IMG/VR virus record: IMGVR_UViG_3300021091_000378
Span: 1-25,742 of that record
DNA length: 25,742 bases
Direction: 5' to 3' (one strand)
From: a virus
How positions within the stretch are numbered: the stretch's first letter is position 1; each line of letters begins with the position of its first letter. The position numbers and the translations under genes were made by a program. Positions 5,376 to 13,417 of this stretch are shown piece by piece. A model generated the notes under the pieces. The model saw only the letters and a list, made by a program, of their open reading frames with translations. It made no database searches and was not told the DNA's origin.

Positions 5376-7076
5376 ATGGTTTCATTAGGTATTTCCGCAT
5401 TTTATCACGATTCAGCAGTTTGTTTATTTGAAAATGGTAAAGTAATAGCAGCAATAGAAGAAGAAAAATTATCAGGCATTAAGCATGATAATTCATTTCC
5501 CAAACAAGCAATTAAGTGGGTTTTAGAATATTCTAAAAAAACAATATATGATATCGATACGATATGTTGGTATGAGAACCCTCAATTAAAATATGATAGA
5601 GTAAAAAACACCGTAGGTAAAAGATGGTGGAAGAATCGCAAGATTTGGAAACAATTTCAAAAAGAATTTTCCGAAACAGAAGGCGATTTAAGTTTATATT
5701 TAGCTAAAAAATTAAATTTCATAGGTAATATAGAATATGTAAAACACCACTATTCTCATCTAGCTTTTTCATATTATACATCTCCATTTGATGAATGTGT
5801 GGGTATTTCAATAGATGGTGTAGGTGAATGGGAAACGGCATTGGCAGTAAATTGTAAAAATAATACATTTAAAGAAATTACATCACTTTTATTTCCAAAT
5901 TCATTAGGATTAGTTTATTCAACTATAACTGCATACTTAGGTTTTAAACCAAATAATGGAGAATATAAAGTTATGGGATTGGCACCATATGGTGACCCGA
6001 TGAAGTATAAACACGTATTTGAAAAGATTTGTAAATTTGATATTCACGGTAGTATAGAGATTAAACAAAAATATTTTACTTGGCAATATTCAAACACCGA
6101 TATGTACACATATGAATTAATTAGTCTTATCGGAATTGAACCAAGAGAACCTGAATCTAAAATAGAACAACATCATATGGATTTAGCAGCTGCATTACAA
6201 AAATGGTATGAGAGCTGTTTTTATTACTTTACAAATAATTGTATGCAACAATCAGATACATCTAATTTAGTATTAGGAGGAGGTTCAGCATATAATGGGA
6301 CCGCTAATGGAAAATTACAAAAGCATGCGCCCGTTGGTAATTTATGGATTCCATTTGCACCATCAGATGCTGGTTCTGCTATTGGTGCTTGTTTATATCA
6401 TTGGCATAATGTTTTGGGAAATCCAAAAATAAAGGGAGGTGCAAATCAATCGCCATATTTGGGGCCTAAATGGGATAATGATGAAATTTTGTATATTCTA
6501 CTAAAAGAAGATATACTAATGAAACAAATAAAATATTATGATAAACCTACAATATTATGTAAAGATGTTGCTAAACTTATAAATGATGGAGCAGTAATTG
6601 GTTGGTTTCAAGGCAGAACTGAATTCGGTGCAAGAGCATTGGGTAATCGTTCTATATTAGCCAATCCACATTTACCAGATGTTAGGGATAGAATAAATAG
6701 AGTTATCAAAAAGAGAGAATTATTTAGACCATTTGCTCCCTCGGTTATTGTAGAAGAATACCAAAAATACTTTACATCAGAAGGAGAAGTTCCCTATATG
6801 AATCAAGTTGTTAAAGTAACAAATTATAAATCTATACCATCAGTAACACACGTCGATGGTTCAGCTAGAATACACACTGTTACTAAAAAACAAAATCCAT
6901 TATATCATACGTTGTTAAAAGAATTTAAAAAGGTTAGTGGTACACCAATATTATTAAATACATCCTTCAATTTAAGAGGACATACAATGACTAATGACCC
7001 ACAAAAAGCTATTTGGACATTCTTAAATTCGGATATGGATTATTTGGTATTGGGTAATTATTTGATAAGTAAATAA
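5376..7076 (+). CDS. Carbamoyltransferase, NodU/CmcH family
   Basis: This 566-aa, full-length, two-domain enzyme transfers a carbamoyl group from carbamoyl phosphate, through carbamoyl-AMP, to a hydroxyl group. The N-terminal domain has an ASKHA/Kae1-like fold: 'LGISAFYHDSA' (4-14), metal-binding 'HHYSHLA' (124-130), 'GISIDGVGEWETA' (143-155), 'NGEYKVMGLAPYGD' (194-207) and 'LVLGGGSAYNG' (298-308). The C-terminal domain has 'GWFQGRTEFGARALGNRSIL' (409-428), 'FRPFAPSV' (450-457) and 'LLNTSFNLRG' (526-535), the family signature. In bacteria the family acts in Nod-factor and antibiotic synthesis. Phage members have been linked to carbamoylation of hydroxymethylated pyrimidines in DNA. Substrate here is unknown. 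The gene is four bases after the sigma gene and is the last before the tail cluster. Confidence 0.92.
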   Translation: MVSLGISAFYHDSAVCLFENGKVIAAIEEEKLSGIKHDNSFPKQAIKWVLEYSKKTIYDIDTICWYENPQLKYDRVKNTVGKRWWKNRKIWKQFQKEFSETEGDLSLYLAKKLNFIGNIEYVKHHYSHLAFSYYTSPFDECVGISIDGVGEWETALAVNCKNNTFKEITSLLFPNSLGLVYSTITAYLGFKPNNGEYKVMGLAPYGDPMKYKHVFEKICKFDIHGSIEIKQKYFTWQYSNTDMYTYELISLIGIEPREPESKIEQHHMDLAAALQKWYESCFYYFTNNCMQQSDTSNLVLGGGSAYNGTANGKLQKHAPVGNLWIPFAPSDAGSAIGACLYHWHNVLGNPKIKGGANQSPYLGPKWDNDEILYILLKEDILMKQIKYYDKPTILCKDVAKLINDGAVIGWFQGRTEFGARALGNRSILANPHLPDVRDRINRVIKKRELFRPFAPSVIVEEYQKYFTSEGEVPYMNQVVKVTNYKSIPSVTHVDGSARIHTVTKKQNPLYHTLLKEFKKVSGTPILLNTSFNLRGHTMTNDPQKAIWTFLNSDMDYLVLGNYLISK

Positions 7077-7100
7077 TTATTAGTAGATAAAAGAAGAATT

Positions 7101-7505
7101 ATGGCATCAGAATTTCAATTGTTTGATGGGAAAAACCTATCATCATTGTTTAAAGATATATACGAAAACCAACAAAACAAAAAGAAAAATATTTCCGATT
7201 TGATTGAATCATTAAGGAAATTAATTAAGAATGTTGGTGAAGCAACTGTTATTGCTCCAATCATTAAAGACCTTATTGAAGTATCTGTTAAAAACGATGA
7301 CCATTTAATTAAACTTGCAACAATTGCACAAAGATTAGCAGCAGCTGAAGCAAAGGGTATTGGTGAAGATGGTTGGTTAAGTGAAACCGAAAAAGCACAA
7401 CTACTACAAGATATGGAAGAAACCATAAATGAAGTAGAAAAGAAAAACGAAGAAAAGTTGGATGATATCAAACTAGAATTAGATGAACTAAAATCTAAAA
7501 TGTAA
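7101..7505 (+). CDS. Hypothetical virion-associated helical protein
   Basis: This 134-aa protein is predicted almost wholly helical. The N-terminus 'MASEFQLFDGKNLSSLFKDIY' is followed by lysine-rich helices. A central segment (about 50-100, 'TVIAPIIKDLIEVSVKNDDHLIKLATIAQRL') looks like a helical bundle. The charged C-terminal coiled coil runs from about 98 to 134. There is no signal or membrane segment. It lies two bases before the gp5-like spike gene, so a structural or assembly role in the baseplate is likely by context. No family is recognised. The 24-base gap upstream carries an A/T-rich stretch that resembles the leaders of other structural genes here. Confidence 0.6.
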   Translation: MASEFQLFDGKNLSSLFKDIYENQQNKKKNISDLIESLRKLIKNVGEATVIAPIIKDLIEVSVKNDDHLIKLATIAQRLAAAEAKGIGEDGWLSETEKAQLLQDMEETINEVEKKNEEKLDDIKLELDELKSKM

Positions 7506-7507
7506 AA

Positions 7508-8767
7508 ATGGCAAACGAACCAACATCAAATAATCAAGGAGGCACATCATCGGTTATAGAATCATATTTAGCGGTAGTAACTAAAGTATATCTTAAGTCC
7601 GATAAAGAATTAGACAAAGAAAAAGATTATATAAAAATATATAATGATAATAAAAATTTTGATTCTAATGATATTCGTTTTTTAGGAGCTATCGAATTCG
7701 CAAGAGAATCTGCTATTATTAATGAAGGATATGCCTTTCCATTTGATAAAAATAATATGACTTACCCAATATTAGGCGAGACTGTATTGATAATTCAAAT
7801 TGGTAGAGATTATTATTGGCTTCCATATTCAAACACACATTACCCAAATTATAGAGAGGATGTTAAAACATCAATAGTAGGTAAGGAAAAAGAAATATCA
7901 AAAAATACTACTGATTCTAAAAGCAAGAATTATCAAGAAACAAAAGCAACAGGAACTCCAAATCAAAAATCAACACAAACAAAATCGGATTCCAAAAAAT
8001 ATAAAGTAAACGAAAAAATTAAATTTTTAAATCCAAAAGAAGGCGATACTATTATAAGTGGTAGAGTTGGTAATACTATTCGTTTTAGTGAGTTTCATTT
8101 AACTGAAGATGGTAAAACATCATCACCATCTATATTCATTCGTAATAAACAAAACCCCGAATTAGATGATAAAAAGATTGGAGAATTAATAGAAGAAGAT
8201 ATAAATAAAGATGGTACATCTATATACATTGTATCAAATAAAGTTAAAGTTCCATTTAAAGAAGAAATAAAAAAAGAAAAGAAAGGATTTAAAGAATATC
8301 CATCTTCATCTGATTTTAAAGGAGACCAACTATTTGTAAATTCAGACAGAATAGTTTTATCAGCTAAGGCAAAAGAGTTTATCATATTTGGTAAAGGAAA
8401 CACAGGCGTTATAACAGATGGTAACTTTTCAATTGATGCTGAAAAAGAAGTTTATATTCATAATAAGAAAAATATAACAATTCATTCGGAGGGTTCTAAT
8501 CAAATATTTTTAAATTCAGATAATGGTAAAATATATTTGGGTAAGAATAGTGGAGAGGGAGATGCAGGAGCGGCAGTACAAAAAATGGTATTGGGTGGAG
8601 AATTAGTTAAAATTATGGGTGAGTTAATAGATGCTATAACAAAGCAACAATATTTAACACCCGCCGGACCATCATCGGTGGGACCAACAAACGTAGCACA
8701 ATTTACTTCAATTAAATCGAAGTTAAAAACGTTACTATCTGCTAAAAACTTTTTAAGTAAATCATAA
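7508..8767 (+). CDS. 5: Baseplate hub spike protein, gp5-like (no lysozyme domain)
   Basis: In this 419-aa protein, residues about 12-118 look like an OB-fold: 'SYLAVVTKVYLKSD', a beta-rich stretch, 'YPILGETVLIIQIGRDYYWLPY'. This is the fold at the top of T4 gp5 and VgrG-type spikes. A Lys/Ser/Thr-rich linker follows (about 120-170). From about 275 there is a repetitive beta pattern ('LFVNSDRIVLSAKAKEFIIFGKG', 'VYIHNKKNITIHSEGSNQIFLNSDNGKIYLG'), the kind that forms the triple-stranded beta-helix needle. The last ~70 residues are helical. T4 gp5 carries a lysozyme between OB-fold and needle; no such domain is seen here. It would pierce the outer membrane at the tail tip. Its stop overlaps the next ATG by one base. 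Confidence 0.75.
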   Translation: MANEPTSNNQGGTSSVIESYLAVVTKVYLKSDKELDKEKDYIKIYNDNKNFDSNDIRFLGAIEFARESAIINEGYAFPFDKNNMTYPILGETVLIIQIGRDYYWLPYSNTHYPNYREDVKTSIVGKEKEISKNTTDSKSKNYQETKATGTPNQKSTQTKSDSKKYKVNEKIKFLNPKEGDTIISGRVGNTIRFSEFHLTEDGKTSSPSIFIRNKQNPELDDKKIGELIEEDINKDGTSIYIVSNKVKVPFKEEIKKEKKGFKEYPSSSDFKGDQLFVNSDRIVLSAKAKEFIIFGKGNTGVITDGNFSIDAEKEVYIHNKKNITIHSEGSNQIFLNSDNGKIYLGKNSGEGDAGAAVQKMVLGGELVKIMGELIDAITKQQYLTPAGPSSVGPTNVAQFTSIKSKLKTLLSAKNFLSKS

Positions 8768-9315
8768 TGTCTTGGAAAACATTCAAATCGACATTATTAC
8801 CACAAATGCAAAACAACTCTTATAAGAGTATTAGTGATTTTGCAAAAGCATTTACATTTGCATACGATATAGCAGTAAAATCAGGAAAAGACCCAATTAA
8901 TGGAGTTCCTTTATTAAAAGGTAATCCTGTTTTGATGCAAGAGGCAATTATTCAATTTTTAGAACAAACACAAAAAGCAAAAGTACTTACATTTTTAGAA
9001 GTAGTAGGGCCTGCTGTTATAATATATTGGGTTGGAGGAAAGATGTCTCCACTACCACCACCAACAATACCCGCTCCCGGCTCTATAAAAAATATAGCAA
9101 CTACTATGGGTATTGTATTGAAGCCAGGAACTTGGACTCCTTTTAAAGTACCACCAAACAATAATCCCGAACAATTTTTAGATTCGTTCATACGTTCAGC
9201 AAAAATACACTTAACAACTGTATCGGGAATATATTCAGTATTAGCACAATATCCACCACCAGCGCCACCAGCGCCTGGAGTTGTTCAATGGAGTGGGTAT
9301 AAAGTACCAGATTAA
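8767..9315 (+). CDS. Hypothetical proline-rich tail protein with hydrophobic segment
   Basis: This 182-aa protein starts in a TAATG overlap with the spike gene, so it is probably made in proportion to it. The N-terminal ~70 residues are helical ('SISDFAKAFTFAYDIAVKSG'). A strongly hydrophobic stretch follows at about 73-89 ('VLTFLEVVGPAVIIYWVGG'), long enough to enter a membrane. Then come a Pro-rich linker ('MSPLPPPTIPAPGS', 93-106), a short middle region and a second Pro-rich stretch near the end ('YPPPAPPAPG', 162-171). No family is recognised. Position between spike and wedge genes suggests a hub or tail-tip component. The hydrophobic segment might instead be buried in a trimer. Confidence 0.6.
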   Translation: MSWKTFKSTLLPQMQNNSYKSISDFAKAFTFAYDIAVKSGKDPINGVPLLKGNPVLMQEAIIQFLEQTQKAKVLTFLEVVGPAVIIYWVGGKMSPLPPPTIPAPGSIKNIATTMGIVLKPGTWTPFKVPPNNNPEQFLDSFIRSAKIHLTTVSGIYSVLAQYPPPAPPAPGVVQWSGYKVPD

Positions 9316-9333
9316 ATTAAATTTTCTATTTCA

Positions 9334-9342
9334 ATATTTATT
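9334..9342 (+). promoter_or_regulatory. Candidate late-promoter element (ATATTTATT, one mismatch)
   Basis: ATATTTATT differs at the last base from the ATATTTATA element found in other gaps of the structural cluster. It lies in a 41-base gap and ends 14 bases before the ATG at 9357, the same spacing as the copy before the gene at 16094. Confidence 0.35.
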
Positions 9343-9356
9343 AAAAAGTATCTATT

Positions 9357-9851
9357 ATGTCAAAATCAGATGTATTATTGGGTCTCATCAAAGAGGTTGT
9401 TAAAAATGAAGTTAAACAGCAGGTTAAAGAAGAAATCGTTAGACTTGTAAAAAGTGGTGCGATTACATTAAATAGCCCTAAACCGAAACCAGCAAAACCT
9501 TCTTTAAAAGAATCGATTGAAATTGACCCATTTGAAAAAGCTAATCAAGCTTTACAAAATAGTAGAAAGGTTACACCTAAGCAATCAAAAAAAGAGTTTA
9601 CAAAAAATCCCGTTCTAAATGAGATTTTAAATATGACTCAACCATTTACAGCGGCTGAAAGAGGCGAAGGTGGTAGTATCTTAGATGCTATTCAACCGGA
9701 AAGAAGCATGGAAGAAGATTGGGAAACATTAAGCTATTCAAATGCGAATATGCCATCGCACCAACTTCCATCTACGGATAATGCCGGTGTGGATGTTTTA
9801 GCAAAAGCATTAACAAGAGATTATTCGGAATTAGTTAAAAGATTTAAATAA
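9357..9851 (+). CDS. Hypothetical virion structural protein
   Basis: This 164-aa protein begins with an amphipathic, charged helix ('LLGLIKEVVKNEVKQQVKEEIVRLVKSG', 7-34). A Pro/Lys linker follows ('SPKPKPAKPSLKES', 40-53), then a region ending in 'NPVLNEILNMTQPFTAAERGEGG' (84-106), and a C-terminal helix 'DVLAKALTRDYSELVKRF' (145-163). Proteins of this general plan lie next to the gp25-like gene in other T4-like marine phages, where they are annotated only as structural. It overlaps the gp25-like ATG by one base (TAATG), which supports a shared role in wedge assembly. Function unknown. Confidence 0.6.
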   Translation: MSKSDVLLGLIKEVVKNEVKQQVKEEIVRLVKSGAITLNSPKPKPAKPSLKESIEIDPFEKANQALQNSRKVTPKQSKKEFTKNPVLNEILNMTQPFTAAERGEGGSILDAIQPERSMEEDWETLSYSNANMPSHQLPSTDNAGVDVLAKALTRDYSELVKRFK

Positions 9852-10285
9852 TGGCAATAGAGCTTGGTAAATATAATGTATCGGATTTAAAAGAAAACGA
9901 TTATAAAGTATTGGGTGTTTCTATAAACCAAAAATCGGATTCTAATGGTGCGTTTGCTGTAAATTTTACATCTATTAATCAAGCAAAAAGTAATTTACAA
10001 AATTTAATCTTAACCAAAAAAGGTGAAAGATTAATGCAGCCTGAATTTGGTTGTGATATTTGGAAAATAATATTTGAACCAATTATAGAAGGTGATATAG
10101 AATCTAAAATTGAAAGTTCTATATTAGATGCAGTTAATATTTGGTTGCCATATTTAAACATTGATACCATATTATTCGATTATGATGAAAACGATATTGA
10201 TACAAATAAAATACAATTAGAAATTCAATTTTCGTTAAAATCAAATAGTAATGTGGGAGCATCCGTAATAATAGACATAAAATAA
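9851..10285 (+). CDS. 25: Baseplate wedge protein, gp25-like (GPW/gp25 family)
   Basis: This 144-aa protein has the core family motif 'LQNLILTKKGERLMQPEFGCDIWKIIFEPI' at residues 49-78. It matches the pattern of T4 gp25 and P2 gpW-family wedge proteins: a helix, then T-x-x-GER-x-x-x-P-x-F-G. Gp25 links the wedge to the sheath in the baseplate inner ring and helps trigger sheath assembly. The length is close to T4 gp25 (132 aa). Although the family was once called lysozyme-like, no catalytic role is implied. It sits directly before the gp6-like gene, the conserved neighbour order in contractile-tail systems. Confidence 0.92.
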   Translation: MAIELGKYNVSDLKENDYKVLGVSINQKSDSNGAFAVNFTSINQAKSNLQNLILTKKGERLMQPEFGCDIWKIIFEPIIEGDIESKIESSILDAVNIWLPYLNIDTILFDYDENDIDTNKIQLEIQFSLKSNSNVGASVIIDIK

Positions 10286-10292
10286 TTAGATA

Positions 10293-12311
10293 ATGGCAAT
10301 AAAATCAAAAGATAAAAATTTTGGTAGTAATAGAAATATAAACTATGTTGGTAAGGATTTTGCTACATTAAAGCAAAATCTTATTGAATATACAAAAACG
10401 TATTTCCCAAATACCTATTCAGATTTCAATGAAGCATCTCCTGGTATGGTGTTTATTGAACAGGCGGCTGCTATTGGTGATGTGTTATCATTTTATCAAG
10501 ATACACAACTAAAAGAATCTATGTTAGCACACGCTTCAGAAAGAAAGAACGTTGTTGCATTGGCTCAAACAATGGGCTACAAACCAAAGATATCAACTCC
10601 AGCGGTAACCACACTTACTGTTTATCAGTTAGTTCCATCTATTGGTAGTGGTAGTGCAAATATACCAGATGAAACATTTTGTCTTAGAATAAAGGAAGGT
10701 ATGGAAGTTGCTTCTAATACGGATTCTAATATTATATTTAGAACAACTGATGTTGTAGATTTCTCTTTAAAATCCGATAGAGAAGTTGATGTGCATGAAA
10801 GAGGAGCTGATGGCGAACCAAACTTTTATCTTTTTACTAAAAAAGTAAAAGCAATATCAGCTACTCAAAAAGAGCAATCATTTGGATTTACAACATATCA
10901 GGAATATCCTAAAATCACAATAACTGATGATAATATAATTGGAATATCATCAGTAACATATCAAGATGGTACAAAATGGTATGAAGTTCCTTATTTAGCA
11001 CAAGAAAGTGTATTTGTAGAAAAAGCAAATACCGAATCAAATGGTGGAGAACTAAGTAGTTCATCATCAGTTGTACCATATATTTTAGAAGTACAAAAAG
11101 TTCCATATAGATTTGCTACAAAAGTAAATTCTGATAACACATTAGATTTACAATTTGGTAGTGGTGATACAAATATGGCTGATGAAATAATTTTACCAAA
11201 TACAAAAAATGTTGGATTAGGATTAGCAAACTCTGTAAATAGATTAAATCAAGGAATTGACCCATCTAATTTTTTAAAGACAAACACATTTGGAATTGTA
11301 CCAACATCAACATTGACTGTTAAATATTTAGTAGGAGGTGGTGTTACATCTAATATAAACTCAAACGAATTAAATAGAATTATTAGAGTAGAATACGATG
11401 AAGATTTATTAAGTTTAACATCAGACCAAATAAATCAATACAACGAAATGAAATTATCAATCGCAGTTAATAACGATGAACCTGCGGTTGGTGGTAGGGG
11501 TTCTGAATCTATTGAAGAAATTAGACAAAATGCATTGGCAATGTTCGGTTCTCAAAATAGAGCAGTAACTAAAGAAGATTATGTTGTAAGAGCATTATCT
11601 TTACCAGAAAGATATGGAAGTGTTGCAAAAGTTTATGTATCGCCGGATGGAGAGATAGATAATAATTCACCATCATCAATTCTTGCTTCTCCAAAAAACA
11701 TAGCAGAGTTTGTTGGTGTTGTAGAGAGTATGAAAGATAAATCTAAAAGTGAAATTCAAAAAGAATTAGTTAAGTATCTTTCACAAAAGAAAACGGCAAT
11801 AGCAGAAGTTAATAACCCATTTGCAATTAATATGTATGTATTAGGGTATGATAGTAATAAAAATCTAACTCAATTAAACAAAGCCGTAAAACAAAACCTT
11901 AAAACTTACTTAGGTGAATATAGGATGTTAACCGATGCAGTTAACATAATTGATGGATTTATTGTAAATATAGGAGTAGATTTTGAAGTAATATGTTATC
12001 AAAATTATAACAAAAGAGAAGTTGTTGCAAATTGCTTAACGGAATTACAATCATATTTTGAAATAGATAAATGGACATTCAATAAACCAATAAATATTTC
12101 AGAAATTGAATTAATATTAGCAAATGTAGAGGGTGTAATGAGTGTTCCATCTGTAAAGATTTATAATTTGTGTGGTGGTGATGGTAATTACTCACCAAAC
12201 AAATATAATATAGATGAAGCAAGTAAAGGTAAGATAGTTTATCCATCTTTAGACCCTTGCATATTTGAAGTTAAATATCCAAATAAAGACATAAAAGGTA
12301 GGGCATTATAA
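10293..12311 (+). CDS. 6: Baseplate wedge protein, gp6-like (baseplate J)
   Basis: This 672-aa protein has an N-terminus typical of T4 gp6: 'YVGKDFATLKQNLIEYTKTYFP' (18-39), 'DFNEASPGMVFIEQAAAIGDVLSFYQD' (44-70) and 'ERKNVVALAQTMGYKP'. The central baseplate-J signature is 'GGRGSESIEEIRQNALAMFGSQNRAVTKEDYV' (about 399-430). The C-terminal part has the alternating helix/strand pattern of the family ('VKYLSQKKTAIAEVN', 'INIGVDFEVICYQNYNK'). Gp6 dimers form the ring that ties the six wedges together and must separate during contraction. Length is very close to T4 gp6 (660 aa). It is seven bases after the gp25-like gene and overlaps the next gene by one base. Confidence 0.92.
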   Translation: MAIKSKDKNFGSNRNINYVGKDFATLKQNLIEYTKTYFPNTYSDFNEASPGMVFIEQAAAIGDVLSFYQDTQLKESMLAHASERKNVVALAQTMGYKPKISTPAVTTLTVYQLVPSIGSGSANIPDETFCLRIKEGMEVASNTDSNIIFRTTDVVDFSLKSDREVDVHERGADGEPNFYLFTKKVKAISATQKEQSFGFTTYQEYPKITITDDNIIGISSVTYQDGTKWYEVPYLAQESVFVEKANTESNGGELSSSSSVVPYILEVQKVPYRFATKVNSDNTLDLQFGSGDTNMADEIILPNTKNVGLGLANSVNRLNQGIDPSNFLKTNTFGIVPTSTLTVKYLVGGGVTSNINSNELNRIIRVEYDEDLLSLTSDQINQYNEMKLSIAVNNDEPAVGGRGSESIEEIRQNALAMFGSQNRAVTKEDYVVRALSLPERYGSVAKVYVSPDGEIDNNSPSSILASPKNIAEFVGVVESMKDKSKSEIQKELVKYLSQKKTAIAEVNNPFAINMYVLGYDSNKNLTQLNKAVKQNLKTYLGEYRMLTDAVNIIDGFIVNIGVDFEVICYQNYNKREVVANCLTELQSYFEIDKWTFNKPINISEIELILANVEGVMSVPSVKIYNLCGGDGNYSPNKYNIDEASKGKIVYPSLDPCIFEVKYPNKDIKGRAL

Positions 12312-13417
12312 TGATTAGATTTTTTACAGCATCTTTTGATGCAAGTGTATATCTTCAACAACCTGACCAAAATACAGGCAGAGATGAGGTATTAGAGGTT
12401 GGTAAACTATATTATGGTGATACTAAAGATATTGCTAGAACTCTTATTAAGTTTCCAATAAGTGAAATTATATCTCGTTTAAATGAAGTACATATGTATG
12501 TAACCGCTAGTAATTGGAAAGCATACTTAAATTTAAAATCAGTACAAGCAGAAGAAATACCATTAGAATATACAATACACGCCAATGCAGTTTCTCAAAG
12601 CTGGTCTATGGGAACTGGTACTAAATTTGATAATATAATATCAGATGGTGTAAGTTGGAAGTATAGAAATGGTTTTGATAGTTGGCAAGATAATACGATA
12701 GCAGGTACGGCTCAATATAGTATAGGAACAACAGGTTCTGCAAACGCTGAAGGTGGTACTTGGTACACCGCATCACAGGCATCACAATCATTCAATTACG
12801 AAGAAGCTGATATTAGAATGGATGTTACGGAAATAGTAAAACTTTGGAATACCGGTTCATTACCAAACCACGGATTTATAGTACATCATAGTTTAGAAAA
12901 TGAATCAGATACCTTAGATTACGGCATATTAAAATTCTTTTCAAAAGAAACTAATACAATATACGAACCTAAATTAGAAATTAATTGGTTTGATTTTTAC
13001 TATGCTACATCATTAGCGCCAATAACAGGTTCAGCTAATGATGGATATAAATTGGTTCTTCTAAATTTACAAAAAGAATATAAACAAAGTAGTAGAACAA
13101 AAATAAGATTGAAGGGTAGAGATATGTATCCATTAAAATCTTTTAATAGTACATTTGAATATGAACAAAATAAAGCATTACCAATTGCATCGTTTTATCA
13201 AATAGAAGATTATAAAACAGGAGATGTAATTTGTCCATTTAATAGTTTTACTCAAATAAGCGCAGATAATACTTCAAATTATTTTTGGTTATATTTTGAT
13301 AATTATCCAACAAATCGAACTTATAAAATTAAATTTAGAATAGATGATATAGATGATGAGGGTAGAACTTGGTCAACAATAATTGATGAAAAATACTTAT
13401 TTGAAATTATAGATTAA
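12311..13417 (+). CDS. Baseplate/tail protein with DNRLRE-like sandwich domain
   Basis: In this 368-aa protein the first ~225 residues resemble the DNRLRE/carbohydrate-binding sandwich seen in many extracellular proteins. 'FFTASFDASVYLQQPDQNTGRDEVLEVG' opens it (repeated 'D..V' strand), then 'ARTLIKFPISEI', 'LHANAVSQSWSMGTGTKFD' type strands (actual 'IHANAVSQSWSMGTGT' near 91-106), 'WQDN', 'MDVTEIVKLW' (about 175-184) and 'NHGFIVHHS'. The last ~140 residues are a second beta-rich part. The domain is usually linked to cell-surface or sugar binding, so an adhesion role at the baseplate rim is plausible, but a purely structural role fits too. TAATG overlaps on both sides place it in one translational unit with gp6-like and the coiled-coil protein. 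Confidence 0.65.
   Translation: MIRFFTASFDASVYLQQPDQNTGRDEVLEVGKLYYGDTKDIARTLIKFPISEIISRLNEVHMYVTASNWKAYLNLKSVQAEEIPLEYTIHANAVSQSWSMGTGTKFDNIISDGVSWKYRNGFDSWQDNTIAGTAQYSIGTTGSANAEGGTWYTASQASQSFNYEEADIRMDVTEIVKLWNTGSLPNHGFIVHHSLENESDTLDYGILKFFSKETNTIYEPKLEINWFDFYYATSLAPITGSANDGYKLVLLNLQKEYKQSSRTKIRLKGRDMYPLKSFNSTFEYEQNKALPIASFYQIEDYKTGDVICPFNSFTQISADNTSNYFWLYFDNYPTNRTYKIKFRIDDIDDEGRTWSTIIDEKYLFEIID

Noticed and set aside
7115-7471. 118-codon minus-strand frame opposite the helical protein before the spike
   Set aside because: The product is rich in Ser and Phe as expected from reading a Lys/Glu-rich gene backwards; the + strand gene has good spacing to its neighbours.
9851-10285. Lysozyme activity for the gp25-like protein
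   Set aside because: The old family label is misleading; the sequence matches wedge proteins and no catalytic residues can be pointed out.
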